The notes beneath the pieces are model-generated. The model had not been told where the DNA came from. It worked only from the letters and a program-made list of their open reading frames with translations, and did not search any database. This document shows positions 35,689 to 44,633 of a stretch of 64,000 nt of DNA, in pieces; position 1 is the stretch's first letter; the number at the start of each line of letters is the position of its first letter. The position numbers and the translations under genes were made by a program. The stretch is from Mesorhizobium sp. (GTDB taxonomy: Bacteria; Pseudomonadota; Alphaproteobacteria; Rhizobiales; Rhizobiaceae): NCBI RefSeq assembly GCF_023954305.1, contig NZ_JAMLIG010000001.1, positions 1,302,001 through 1,366,000 on the forward strand, read 5' to 3'.

Positions 35689-37505
35689 TGACCGACAACA
35701 ATCGCAACCTGCTCATCACGATCGTGCTGTCGGTCGTCATCCTCACCGTCTGGCAGGTGTTCTTCATGCAGCCGCGGATCGAGGCCCAGCGCGAAGCCGC
35801 GCGGATCGAACAGGAGCGGATTGCGGCGGAATCGGGGCCCACGACTGTAGCACCCGGGCAGCCTGCCGGAACCTCGGTGCCCGGAACCCCGCAAGCAAAC
35901 GTGCCCGCCCAGGCGACTGCTCCGGTCCAGGCCGATCGCGCCGCGACCGTCGCCACCGGCAGCCGCGTCAGGATCGACACGCCTGCTATTGCCGGGTCGA
36001 TCAACCTGATGGGCGCGCGCATCGACGACGTCAAGCTGAAGGCCTACCACACCGAGGTCGACAAGACCTCGCCCAACATCGAGCTTCTCAATCCCGCATC
36101 GCTTCCGAACGGCCAGTATGCCGAGATCGGCTATGTCGGCAGCCCCGATGCCGGCGCGATGCCGGGACCGGACACGGTCTGGACCGCACCCGCGAACGCA
36201 ACGCTCACGCCGTCCACGCCAGTCAATCTCACCTTCACCAACGACAAGGGCGTCACCTTCACCCGGACGATCGCCGTGGACGCGAACTATATGTTCACGG
36301 TCAGCGACAAGGTCGACAACACCGGAACGGCCGCCGTGTCGATCCAGAACTACGGACGCGTTACCCGCTTCGACAAACCCGCGCATGCCAGCGTCTACGT
36401 CATTCACGAGGGCCTGATCGGCGTGACCGGCGAGGAAGGGCTGCAGGAGATCAGCTATTCCACGCTCGAGGAAGACAAGCGCGTCACGCCGGGCAAGTCG
36501 ACTGACGGCTGGCTCGGCATCACCGATAAATACTGGGCCGTCGCGCTGGTCCCCTCGGGCGCCCAGGCCTTCCAGCCGAACTTCTCCTGGTTCGACGACG
36601 GACGGCCCCGGTTCCAGGCCGACTACCTAACCGATCCGATCCAGCTCGCGCCCGGCGCCTCCGCCAATGTCGAGACGCTCGTCTTCGCCGGCGCCAAGGA
36701 AGTCAACAAGATCCAGGCCTACGAGGCCGAGCGTCAGATCCGCCAGTTCGACCTGTTGATCGACTGGGGGTGGTTCTATTTCATCACCAAGCCGATGTTC
36801 TGGCTGATCGACCATCTCTACAAGCTGCTCGGCAATTTCGGCCTGGCGATCCTCGCGACCACCGTCATCGTCAAGGCCGTCTTCTTCCCGCTCGCCAACA
36901 AGAGCTACGCCTCGATGGCGAACATGAAGAAGGTGCAGCCGAAGATGCTCGAGATCCGCGAGAAATACGCGGACGACAAGATGAAGCAGCAGCAGGCGAT
37001 GATGGAACTCTACAAGACGGAGAAGATCAATCCGCTGGCCGGCTGCTGGCCGATCCTGATCCAGATCCCGGTCTTCTTCGCCCTCTACAAGGTTCTCTAT
37101 GTGACGATCGAGATGCGGCATGCGCCGTTCTTCGGCTGGATCCAGGACCTCGCAGCCCCGGACCCGACCTCGATCTTCAACCTGTTCGGCCTTCTGCCCT
37201 TCGCGGTTCCCGCATTCCTGCTTGTGGGCGTGTGGCCGTTGATCATGGGCATCACAATGTTCCTGCAGATGCGCATGAACCCGACGCCGCCGGACCCGAC
37301 CCAGGCGATGATCTTCACCTGGATGCCGGTGATCTTCACCTTCATGCTGGCCTCGTTCCCGGCGGGCCTCGTCATCTACTGGGCGTGGAACAACTTCCTG
37401 TCGATCCTGCAGCAGGGCGTCATCATGAAGCGCCAGGGCGCCAAGATCGAACTCTGGGACAATCTCGTCGGAATGTTCAAGAAGAAGCCAACACCGGCGG
37501 AATGA
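35688..37505 (+). CDS. yidC: membrane protein insertase YidC
   Basis: This 605-residue Oxa1-family insertase places proteins in the inner membrane with or without Sec. It has an N-terminal signal-anchor helix (residues about 6-25), a Pro/Ala/Thr-rich linker, a large periplasmic domain (about 75-350) and a conserved C-terminal five-helix region. In that region NFGLAILATTVIVKAVFFPLAN carries the conserved hydrophilic-groove Arg/Lys position, and LAGCWPILIQIPVFFALYKVL follows. The 60-kDa inner-membrane-protein form matches Gram-negative YidC. It starts inside the rnpA stop. Confidence 0.97.
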   Translation: MTDNNRNLLITIVLSVVILTVWQVFFMQPRIEAQREAARIEQERIAAESGPTTVAPGQPAGTSVPGTPQANVPAQATAPVQADRAATVATGSRVRIDTPAIAGSINLMGARIDDVKLKAYHTEVDKTSPNIELLNPASLPNGQYAEIGYVGSPDAGAMPGPDTVWTAPANATLTPSTPVNLTFTNDKGVTFTRTIAVDANYMFTVSDKVDNTGTAAVSIQNYGRVTRFDKPAHASVYVIHEGLIGVTGEEGLQEISYSTLEEDKRVTPGKSTDGWLGITDKYWAVALVPSGAQAFQPNFSWFDDGRPRFQADYLTDPIQLAPGASANVETLVFAGAKEVNKIQAYEAERQIRQFDLLIDWGWFYFITKPMFWLIDHLYKLLGNFGLAILATTVIVKAVFFPLANKSYASMANMKKVQPKMLEIREKYADDKMKQQQAMMELYKTEKINPLAGCWPILIQIPVFFALYKVLYVTIEMRHAPFFGWIQDLAAPDPTSIFNLFGLLPFAVPAFLLVGVWPLIMGITMFLQMRMNPTPPDPTQAMIFTWMPVIFTFMLASFPAGLVIYWAWNNFLSILQQGVIMKRQGAKIELWDNLVGMFKKKPTPAE

Positions 37506-37525
37506 GACCCTGACACAACGGCAAG

Positions 37526-37545
37526 GCCCGCTTCGGCGGGCTTTT
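37526..37545 (+). terminator. intrinsic terminator after yidC
   Basis: GCCCGC (37526-37531), a TTCG loop, GCGGGC (37536-37541) and TTTT follow 20 nt after the yidC stop. The stable UUCG-type loop and following T-run make a standard rho-independent terminator of the rpmH-rnpA-yidC operon. Confidence 0.85.
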
Positions 37546-37644
37546 CTGCATCCGGGCGCTCGATCTCGGGGTATTTTCCCCAACCACATCCGTATCTGCG
37601 CGACGCCTGCCGGGGCGGTTGGGCGTTCGCGAACCGGCAGCCGG

Positions 37645-37680
37645 GCCCGGGCTTTGCGGAATTCTCCGGAAAGCCCGGGC
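37645..37680. terminator. long hairpin at the 3' end of def
   Basis: Sixteen-base arms (37645-37660 and 37665-37680) pair at 15 of 16 positions around an ATTC loop, with AAAGCCCGGGC near the base of the stem. It lies 5 nt after the def stop codon (minus strand) and lacks a U-run in either direction. It may stabilise the mRNA 3' end or act as a bidirectional stop between convergent transcripts. Confidence 0.55.
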
Positions 37681-37685
37681 TGCCC

Positions 37686-38195
37686 TCAGGCGGTGCGGGC
37701 CAGCTTCTTGAACTTGCGCATAACCATGTCGCGCTTCAGCTTCGAGATATGGTCGATGAACAGCACCCCGTTCAGATGGTCGATCTCGTGCTGCAGACAG
37801 GTGGCCATCAGGCCGTCGGCCGCCATTTCCTGCTGTTTGCCGTCCTTGTCGACATAGCGCACCGTCACCGTGTCCGGACGCTCGACCTCTGCATAATAGT
37901 CCGGGATCGACAGGCAGCCTTCCTCATGAACGTTCGTCCCGTCGCCGGTCGCGACGATCTCGGGGTTGAAGAAGATCTGAGGTGCCGGCGGCTCGCCTTC
38001 CTTGGCGATGTCTATGACCACGAGACGCAACGGCTCGCCGACCTGGATCGCCGCAAGGCCGATGCCCGGCGCATCGTACATCGTGTCCAGCATGTCGCCG
38101 GCGAACTTCAGCATACGCGAATCGACGCGCTCCACCGGCTTCGACACCTGGCGGAGCAGCGGATCGGGCAGGATGATGAGCGGCTTGATCGACAT
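37686..38195 (-). CDS. def: peptide deformylase
   Basis: This 169-residue metalloenzyme removes the formyl group from new proteins. The three motifs are GIGLAAIQVG (residues 45-53), EEGCLSIP with metal ligand Cys94, and QHEIDHLNG with His136, Glu137 and His140. ATG 38195 (MSIKPLIILPD) follows TTAGGTGAG; a second in-frame ATG at 38204 is less likely. The usual partner fmt is not adjacent on this side of the gene within the window; rmuC is divergent from def. Confidence 0.96.
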   Translation of the reverse strand: MSIKPLIILPDPLLRQVSKPVERVDSRMLKFAGDMLDTMYDAPGIGLAAIQVGEPLRLVVIDIAKEGEPPAPQIFFNPEIVATGDGTNVHEEGCLSIPDYYAEVERPDTVTVRYVDKDGKQQEMAADGLMATCLQHEIDHLNGVLFIDHISKLKRDMVMRKFKKLARTA

Positions 38196-38295
38196 GCGGC
38201 TCACCTAAGACCTACGTCCGGCAGCGTCAACATCGGCAATGCCGCTGTTCCCGTTTTGATCTGACGTGAGCCGCCGAATCGCATAGACTGATTGG

Positions 38296-39543
38296 ATGAA
38301 CGAATTCTCTGCCCTGCTCGACCAGCCGGTTCTTCAACTCGGGGCATCGATTGTCACGCTGGGTCAGGCCCTTATCGCCGCCGCCGGCGTCGTCGTCCTG
38401 CTGGTCATCCTCCTTGCCGTCGCGCTCTGGCGGTCGGCGAGCGCGCGCGCAGCCGCCGCCGCCGAAGCCGCCCAGCTCGCCCGCGACGCCGAGATGCGCA
38501 TGGCCGAAATCGTGCGCCAGCAGGTCGAGATGCAGGGCCGCATGGGCCAGATGAACGAAGCACTGACAGCGCGACAGGCGGAACTCAACCAGTCGCTCGG
38601 CCAACGGCTGGACGCCATGACCGGGCGGATTGGGCAGACGATGACCGAGCAGACCCGCTCGACGCACGAAAGCCTCGCCAAGCTGCAGGAGCGCCTGGCG
38701 GTGATCGACACTGCGCAGGGCAACATCCAGTCGCTCGCCGGCCAGGTGGTGCAGCTGCAGGCGATCCTGTCCAACAAACAGACGCGCGGCGCCTTCGGCC
38801 AGTCGCGCATGGAGGCGATCGTCGCGGACGGACTCCCCGCCGGCGCCTACGAGTTCCAAGCGACGCTGTCGAACGGCAGCCGGCCGGACTGCCTGGTGAG
38901 GATGCCGAACGGCACGCCGCCGCTGGTCATCGACGCGAAGTTCCCCCTCGAGGCGTGGAACGCGATCCGAGCGGCGGAGGCTGCCGAAAACCCCGGCGAC
39001 GGACCCAAGGCCGCCGCCCAGGCCTTCCGGCGCGACGTGGAGGTGCATATCCGGGCGATTTCGGAGAAATACCTGCTGACCGGCGAGACGCAGGACACGG
39101 CGTTCATGTTCGTGCCGTCGGAATCGATCTTCGCGGAGATCCACGAAAACTTCGAGGCGCTGGTCCAGCGCGCCCACCGCGCCCGCATCGTCATCGTCTC
39201 GCCGTCGCTGCTGATGCTGTCGATCCAGGTGATCCAGTCGGTGCTCAAGGATGCGCGGATGCGCGAGCAGGCGCATCTGATCCAGGGCGAGGTGGTGCGG
39301 CTGATGGAGGATTTGTCGCGTCTCGACGACCGGGTGCGCAAGCTGCAGGGACATTTCGCGCTGACGGCGAAGGACATCGACCAGATCGTCACCTCGGCCG
39401 ACAAGCTCGCGAAGCGCGGCCAGAAGATCGAGGCGCTTGAGTTCGGCGAGGCGGGCGGCTCCGAGGAGAAGCTCGCCCCGGAACCGTCAGTCGCATCTCG
39501 AACCGGCCAGCTGAAATTGAGGGTTGTCGACGGCGACGAGTGA
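38296..39543 (+). CDS. rmuC: DNA recombination protein RmuC homologue
   Basis: The 415-residue protein has an N-terminal membrane anchor (residues about 22-45), a long coiled coil (about 50-150, Ala/Gln/Arg-rich) and a PD-(D/E)xK-type nuclease-like core. In that core LVRMPNGTPPLVIDAKFPLEAW provides the acidic and lysine residues. RmuC limits inversions at short inverted repeats in E. coli. It is divergent from def, a known rhizobial neighbour order. Confidence 0.9.
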   Translation: MNEFSALLDQPVLQLGASIVTLGQALIAAAGVVVLLVILLAVALWRSASARAAAAAEAAQLARDAEMRMAEIVRQQVEMQGRMGQMNEALTARQAELNQSLGQRLDAMTGRIGQTMTEQTRSTHESLAKLQERLAVIDTAQGNIQSLAGQVVQLQAILSNKQTRGAFGQSRMEAIVADGLPAGAYEFQATLSNGSRPDCLVRMPNGTPPLVIDAKFPLEAWNAIRAAEAAENPGDGPKAAAQAFRRDVEVHIRAISEKYLLTGETQDTAFMFVPSESIFAEIHENFEALVQRAHRARIVIVSPSLLMLSIQVIQSVLKDARMREQAHLIQGEVVRLMEDLSRLDDRVRKLQGHFALTAKDIDQIVTSADKLAKRGQKIEALEFGEAGGSEEKLAPEPSVASRTGQLKLRVVDGDE

Positions 39544-39558
39544 AGCCCTCCGGGAGCT

Positions 39559-40656
39559 TCACTGCGACAGGGCCGAAATGCGCTTCTCGTCCCATTCCAG
39601 GCCGAAGCCCGGACGATCGGGCACGATTGCCCGGCCGTCCCTTATCTCCAGCGGCTCGCGCAGGATCGCATTGGCCCAATCGACATACTCGAGCCAATGC
39701 GAGGTGGCACTGGCGGCGAGGGCATGGCCGCTCATCTCTGGCATGAGGTGCGTCGAAATCGGGATACCGGCGGCCGCGGCGACCCCTGCGGCCTGCATCC
39801 AGCCCGTCACGCCGCCGATCCGCGAGATATCGGGCATGGCCAGGTCGCACGCGTTCGCCTGTACGGCCTGCAGCATCGCCTCGCAGCCGTTGAAATTCTC
39901 ACCGATCTGGATCGGCAGATCGAGCTCGCGAGAAAGCGCCGCCGCACCGGCATAGTCGTCGTGCCGGATCGGCTCCTCGAGCCAGAGTACGCCCTTCTCC
40001 TCCAGCGCGCGTCCGCGCGCCCGGGTTTCGACCAATGACAGCGCCTGATTGTAGTCGACCATCAATGGCCGGTCGGTCAGCGAGCGGACGACGTCGACGG
40101 CATCCAGATCCTCGGCAAGAGTCGGATAGCCAAGTCGGAGCTTGATTGCTCCCAGGTCCAGTTCCAGCAGCCGCTCGGCCTGCCTGCCGAGTTCGGCAGG
40201 CGGAGCAAGCCCCAGCCCGCGGCTGTCGTAGGCTGCCAAGGTGCCCGGTGCGCCGCCGAGCAGCCGCGCGACGGGCAAGCCCACGGCTCTCCCCAGCGCG
40301 TCCCACACGGCCATGTCGAGCAGAGACAAAGCCATGCGGACGGTTCCCGTCACACCAAGCAGGGCATAGCGCCGCCCGAGGCGCAGCTGCAGTTGGAGAG
40401 GCGATGCCGCCGTTCCCTTTGCCAGATCAACTGCCTCAGACGTCGCGCGGGCAATCGAGACAGCCCCGGCGGGCGTGTAGCCGAAAACGTAAGCGCGGCC
40501 GGTGACGCCTTCTTCCATGTCGAGATCGAGCAGGACGAGCGGCACCTTGGTGACGGTTGCGGCGCTCGTGCCGAGCGGGAAATTCAGCGGCACTTGCACG
40601 ATCCTCACCGTGCAGGATCTGATTATCAGACCAACGCCATCAGCACTCTTTGCCAT
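39559..40656 (-). CDS. mandelate racemase/muconate-lactonizing family enzyme
   Basis: This 365-residue enolase-superfamily enzyme has an N-terminal capping domain and a TIM-barrel. Metal ligands are in VDYNQ (Asp), WLEEPI (Glu) and IGENF (Glu). A KLR motif (K-x-R) ends the second barrel strand, and the mandelate-racemase-type Asp (MPDISRIGG) and His (ISTHLMPEMS) follow, so proton abstraction on a carboxylate substrate is expected. The substrate (mandelate, an acid sugar or other) is unknown. ATG 40656 follows GGGGGAAGATGTC. It converges with rmuC and has no pathway neighbours, so genome context does not help. Confidence 0.85.
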   Translation of the reverse strand: MAKSADGVGLIIRSCTVRIVQVPLNFPLGTSAATVTKVPLVLLDLDMEEGVTGRAYVFGYTPAGAVSIARATSEAVDLAKGTAASPLQLQLRLGRRYALLGVTGTVRMALSLLDMAVWDALGRAVGLPVARLLGGAPGTLAAYDSRGLGLAPPAELGRQAERLLELDLGAIKLRLGYPTLAEDLDAVDVVRSLTDRPLMVDYNQALSLVETRARGRALEEKGVLWLEEPIRHDDYAGAAALSRELDLPIQIGENFNGCEAMLQAVQANACDLAMPDISRIGGVTGWMQAAGVAAAAGIPISTHLMPEMSGHALAASATSHWLEYVDWANAILREPLEIRDGRAIVPDRPGFGLEWDEKRISALSQ

Positions 40657-40797
40657 GACATCTTCCCCCCACGAGAGGCGGCTGTCTTGACCGCTTCCCG
40701 CCCCTCCCCAACGGCTCAATGATATTAATAGCACTTAGCCTTGATCGGGAAAGCAGATTGCGATTCAGTAACGGCACCACCGAGCGCGGAGGACGAC

Positions 40798-40932
40798 ATG
40801 GCAAAGGGTGCGATGAGGCCGGGCAAGGAAGCCCGCAAGCCCAAGAAGGATGCAAAGAAGCCAGCTGCCGCGCCGACGCCTTTCGCCAAGGTCGAGCCGG
40901 CCCGCATCACCAAGCCGAAAAAGGACAAATAG
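40798..40932 (+). CDS. 44-residue lysine-rich basic protein
   Basis: ATG 40798 follows GGAGGACGAC at ideal spacing, the best ribosome-binding site of the local region. The product is MAKGAMRPGKEARKPKKD continuing with Ala/Pro/Lys and ending ARITKPKKDK; about 30% is Lys/Arg. It has no membrane or zinc motif and is likely a nucleic-acid-associated or disordered protein, which is a guess from composition. It has a hairpin 18 nt downstream of the stop. Confidence 0.65.
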   Translation: MAKGAMRPGKEARKPKKDAKKPAAAPTPFAKVEPARITKPKKDK

Positions 40933-40949
40933 GTCAACAAACGCCGAAA

Positions 40950-40976
40950 AGCGGGCCCGATCCTCTCGGGTCCGCT
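40950..40976 (+). terminator. hairpin after the lysine-rich small gene
   Basis: AGCGGGCCCGA (40950-40960) pairs with TCGGGTCCGCT (40966-40976) over 11 bp with one G-U pair, followed by GATTTCGG. The T-run is short, so it is a moderate terminator for the small gene; it also lies beyond the end of the convergent gene at 41020. Confidence 0.55.
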
Positions 40977-41019
40977 GATTTCGGATTGGTTGGCTTCGCC
41001 GGGTCTTGCCCGAACGAGG

Positions 41020-41436
41020 TCAGGCCGTGCGGCGGGTGCCGACGCGCGATTTGCGCGCCGCATAGCGCGCGTCGCGCCGTGCCTTCTGCTCGGCCTCCTC
41101 GGCGAGCCGGCGCGCCAGGCGCTCCCGCTCTTCGGCGGCACGAGCCTCGGCCTCGAGGCGGGCCTGTTCCTCGGCTTCCTTGCGGGCGATCTCGGCAAGC
41201 CGCTCGCGTTCGGCCTTCTCGGCCGCCTCGCGGGCGAGCTTTTCCTGCCGGGCCTTTTCCCGCTCCTGGTCGCGGATGGCGCGGGCGGCCAGAATGGCCT
41301 CTCGCTCCTGCCTGCGGGCGATCACCTCGGGGTCGTCTTCCGAAGGGCGCGACTTGAACCGGTCAAGCAACGCCTTCTTCGCTTCAAGGGCGGCATTGCG
41401 CCGCTCCGCGAAGTCTTTCTCTCTGTAAATTGCCAC
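41020..41436 (-). CDS. DUF6481-type charged coiled-coil protein
   Basis: The 138-residue protein is almost wholly helical and charged, with Glu/Arg/Ala heptad-like repeats from about residue 45 to the end. The N-terminal AIYREKDFAERRNAALEAKK is the DUF6481-family signature found across alphaproteobacteria. Function is unknown. GTG 41436 gives the family N-terminus and follows AGAGAGACGG; ATG 41472 would add 12 residues. It is divergent from nothing directly adjacent; the Kazal gene lies upstream on the same strand. Confidence 0.72.
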   Translation of the reverse strand: MAIYREKDFAERRNAALEAKKALLDRFKSRPSEDDPEVIARRQEREAILAARAIRDQEREKARQEKLAREAAEKAERERLAEIARKEAEEQARLEAEARAAEERERLARRLAEEAEQKARRDARYAARKSRVGTRRTA

Positions 41437-41615
41437 TGAGTCCGTCTCTCTTGCGTCTGCGTCGATACTCATACGCGTGCGCCGCTTACATACGCAGGAA
41501 CGGCCGGAGTTCAACCCGCTACGCGACGGATTCGACAGATTTTATGCCAGCGCGGCGTTTCAGCGCGCTGCGCAAGCCCAATGGAACGTCGAAAACCGAC
41601 AGGCAACCCCTCCCG

Positions 41616-42263
41616 TCAGCACTCCCCGGGACGGATGCGGCGCGCACCTTGAGCACGCGCTACGCATTCGTTCGAAAAGGTCTGCCGGGAACCGCCGACG
41701 ACGCCGCACACGGGCGCGTATTCCTGGGTGCACATGGTCTGGCCGCCGTCTCCCGGCCCGCTCGCCCCCGGCTGTCCGCCCGGGGATGAGGCGCCTGGGT
41801 TGCCAGGGGCCGCGCCCGGCCCCCCCGGGATGGTTCCCGGCTGTCCGGGAGGCTGCAACTGCCCGCCGCCGCATGCCCCGTTGCGAATGACGTCGTAGCC
41901 GGCCGCGTTGGCATGGCAGGCGCTGTCGAAGGTCTGGCGGTCGTTGCCGCGGCGTGCGCAGACGGGCGCGTATATCATGGGGCAAGCCTGCGGGCGGTCG
42001 GGACGCGGCGGGCGCGGCTCGTCGGGGTAATCCGGACGGTCGCGCCGGCATTCACCGTCGCGGATGACGTAGTATCCGGCCCTATCCGCCTCGCACTCGT
42101 TCGGGAAGGTGCGGCGGTCGTCGCCGCGGCGGGCACAGACGGGCGCGTATTCTCGCGTGCAGTATTGGGGGTCCGGCTCGATAGGCCCCTCCACCACGAC
42201 GCAGCCGGCCAAGGCCGCGAGCGTCAGGATCGCGAAATTTCGAACGATTGTCGCGACACGCAT
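41616..42263 (-). CDS. lipoprotein with three Kazal-type inhibitor domains
   Basis: This 215-residue protein has a signal peptide and a lipobox LAALAGC, so Cys21 is the likely lipidated residue. Three Kazal-like domains follow, at residues 35-72, 94-131 and 178-215. Each has the pattern C-x5-YAPVC-x(n)-TF-x3-C and ends in (R/N)(D/P)G(E/A)C, with a conserved Gln or Arg before TF. The first two are joined by a Pro/Arg-rich linker, and the third by a 45-residue Gly/Pro/Gln-rich linker. Kazal domains block serine proteases; the target here is unknown. Many alphaproteobacteria have one- or two-domain versions. Confidence 0.85.
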   Translation of the reverse strand: MRVATIVRNFAILTLAALAGCVVVEGPIEPDPQYCTREYAPVCARRGDDRRTFPNECEADRAGYYVIRDGECRRDRPDYPDEPRPPRPDRPQACPMIYAPVCARRGNDRQTFDSACHANAAGYDVIRNGACGGGQLQPPGQPGTIPGGPGAAPGNPGASSPGGQPGASGPGDGGQTMCTQEYAPVCGVVGGSRQTFSNECVARAQGARRIRPGEC

Positions 42264-42378
42264 GCGGCGGCTCCTCCATGCAATTCCCGATGCCGACCCT
42301 AACCTTCCGGGTCCGATTCGTCTTCATAAAAGAGCATCGACATTCGAGGGGTTGTCGGTCGTCGCCGCGGATTCCTAT

Positions 42379-43389
42379 ATGGCGGCAATGGCTCTTCTGT
42401 CCGTCCTCGACCTCGCCCCCGTCACCGAAGGCAGCACTGTCTCGCAATCGCTGGCGAACAGTCTCGATCTTGCGCGTCATGTCGAGGCGTTTGGCTACAA
42501 GCGATACTGGCTTGCCGAGCACCACAACATGCCGGGGATCGCGAGCGCGGCGACCTCCGTCGTCATCGCCCACATTGCCGGCGGAACGTCGACCATCCGC
42601 GTCGGCGCCGGCGGGGTCATGCTGCCGAACCACTCGCCGCTGGTGATCGCCGAGCAGTTCGGCACGCTGGCGGCACTCCACCCCGGGCGGATCGACCTCG
42701 GCCTCGGCCGCGCGCCCGGAACCGACATGGCAACCGCGCGCGCCCTCCGGCGCAACCTCGAAGCCGGTGCCGACAATTTCCCGCAAGACGTGGTCGAGCT
42801 GATCAACTATTTCGCGCCGGCAACGCCCGACCAGCGCGTGCACGCCTATCCCGGCGAGGGACAGCAGGTTCCGGTGTGGATCCTCGGCTCGTCCACCTAT
42901 GGAGCGCAGCTGGCGGCGATGCTCGGCCTGCCCTACGCCTTCGCCTCGCATTTCGCGCCGGCCGAACTCGACCACGCACTCGAGATCTACCGTTCGCGCT
43001 TCGAGCCCTCGCAGTTCCTCGACAGGCCCTACGTCATGCTGGGCATCAACATCACCGCCGCCGATACCGATGCCGAAGCGCGGCTCCTGTTCTCCTCGAT
43101 GCAGCAGGCCTTCGTCGCGATCCGCACCAACACGCGCGGCAAGCTCAAGCCGCCGGTTGAAGGCTATTACGAGAGCCTCGAGCCGATGTCGCGCGCCATC
43201 CTGGACCAGACGCTGTCGCAGGCCGTGGTCGGCTCGCCCGAGACGGTGCGGCGCGGTGTGGACGCGTTCGTGGAGCGCACAGGCGCGGATGAACTGATGG
43301 TCACCGCACAGATCTTCGACCACGCGGCGCGAAAAAGGTCCTACGAGATCCTCGCCGAGGCCCACGCAGGCGTCGCCCGCGCCGCCTGA
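42379..43389 (+). CDS. LLM-class flavin-dependent oxidoreductase (luciferase-like)
   Basis: This 336-residue TIM-barrel protein of the bacterial-luciferase-like family would use FMN or F420. Signatures are the start LSVLDLAPVTEG, RYWLAEHHNMPGIASAAT, GAGGVMLPNHSPLVIAEQFGTL and PGRIDLGLGRAPGTD. These match the MsnO8/alkanal-monooxygenase-like group that is frequent in rhizobia. ATG 42379 and 42388 are both possible; an upstream in-frame frame to 42109 overlaps the Kazal gene and is rejected. Divergent from the Kazal lipoprotein gene. Its natural substrate is unknown. Confidence 0.85.
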   Translation: MAAMALLSVLDLAPVTEGSTVSQSLANSLDLARHVEAFGYKRYWLAEHHNMPGIASAATSVVIAHIAGGTSTIRVGAGGVMLPNHSPLVIAEQFGTLAALHPGRIDLGLGRAPGTDMATARALRRNLEAGADNFPQDVVELINYFAPATPDQRVHAYPGEGQQVPVWILGSSTYGAQLAAMLGLPYAFASHFAPAELDHALEIYRSRFEPSQFLDRPYVMLGINITAADTDAEARLLFSSMQQAFVAIRTNTRGKLKPPVEGYYESLEPMSRAILDQTLSQAVVGSPETVRRGVDAFVERTGADELMVTAQIFDHAARKRSYEILAEAHAGVARAA

Positions 43390-43496
43390 GGCCACGCCTG
43401 CCGCATCGCCCGGAACTTTCCCCCCTTTGACGAATTCATACCGATGCCGCGCAAGCGGGCGGCCGGAGATCGTCCGGCCAAGGGGGAATTCGGAAG

Positions 43497-44633
43497 ATGA
43501 ATGCCGGGGAGCCGATCGAACTCGTCGTCGCCACCAAGGCCGACGATCAGAAATGGCCGAGCTTGCGGGGCCTCGCCCTCGGCATATTCGTCATCCTGCT
43601 GTTTGCGTCGCTCTATTTCGCGCGCGAATTCTTCATGCCGGTCATCCTGGCATTCCTGTTCGCGCTGACGCTGACGCCGATCGTGCGTTTTCTCCGCAAG
43701 CGCGGCATCCCCTCCCCGCTCTCAGCCACGCTGCTGGTTTTCGTCATTGCCAGCGGCATTGCGATCACCGGCTATGTGTTGAGCGGACCCGTCACAGACC
43801 TCGTCAACGAGGCGCCGAAGATCGGATACGAGCTCCGGGAAAAGCTGGCCGAGCTGCGCGGGCCGATCGACCGCCTTCTGCGCATCTCGCGGGACATCGA
43901 CGAGGCGACGGACAATGTAGCCGCGGCGGATACGCAGCGCGTCGTTGTCCAACAACCGGGAATCGTGTCCCGCGCGGCCGGGAACCTGCTCAGCGCCGGG
44001 ACGACGATCGCAATCACGCTGGTGCTGACGGTGTTCCTGCTCGCCTCGGGAACGCTGTTCTACGAGAAGATCATCCAGTCGTTCAGCACGCTCAGCGACA
44101 AGAAGCGGGCACTCAGGATCGTCTATGACGTCGAGAAGGAAATTTCGCGCTACCTGCTGACTGTCGCCATCATCAACACATGTCTCGGCATCGCCGTCGG
44201 GCTCGGCCTGTGGGCGATCGGCATGCCTATGCCCTTTGTCTGGGGCGTCGCGGCGGGCCTGCTCAACTTCCTGCCCTATATCGGCGCGGCGATCGTGCTC
44301 ATCGGTGTGGCCGCCGTCTCTCTCGTGACGTTCGATACGCTGGCGATGGTCCTGATACCCCCGTTCTACGTCCTGCTCTGCAACATCATCGAGGGACAGG
44401 TGGTCACGCCGGTCACGGTCGGCCGACGTCTGGAGCTGAATGCGGTCGCCGTGTTCATCGCGGTGGCATTCTGGTCATGGTTGTGGGGTTTCGCCGGCGC
44501 ACTTATCGCCGTTCCGATCCTGGTGATCGTGAAGGTGTTCTGCGACCACTTCGACGAATTGCGGTCGATCGGCAATTTCCTGGCGGCGCATCAGGCGGTC
44601 GAACCGACCGACCCGGTCATGGAATCGACCTGA
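43497..44633 (+). CDS. AI-2E/PerM-family transporter
   Basis: This 378-residue polytopic membrane protein has about eight membrane helices: three near the N-terminus (about 25-100), a soluble loop (about 105-155), and the conserved C-terminal bundle. FVWGVAAGLLNFLPYIGAAI and IIEGQVVTPVTVGRRLELN are family hallmarks. Members have been linked to autoinducer-2 export or Na+/H+ exchange. It starts 107 nt after the LLM gene. The last 17 nt overlap the end of the convergent lytic transglycosylase gene. Confidence 0.88.
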   Translation: MNAGEPIELVVATKADDQKWPSLRGLALGIFVILLFASLYFAREFFMPVILAFLFALTLTPIVRFLRKRGIPSPLSATLLVFVIASGIAITGYVLSGPVTDLVNEAPKIGYELREKLAELRGPIDRLLRISRDIDEATDNVAAADTQRVVVQQPGIVSRAAGNLLSAGTTIAITLVLTVFLLASGTLFYEKIIQSFSTLSDKKRALRIVYDVEKEISRYLLTVAIINTCLGIAVGLGLWAIGMPMPFVWGVAAGLLNFLPYIGAAIVLIGVAAVSLVTFDTLAMVLIPPFYVLLCNIIEGQVVTPVTVGRRLELNAVAVFIAVAFWSWLWGFAGALIAVPILVIVKVFCDHFDELRSIGNFLAAHQAVEPTDPVMEST

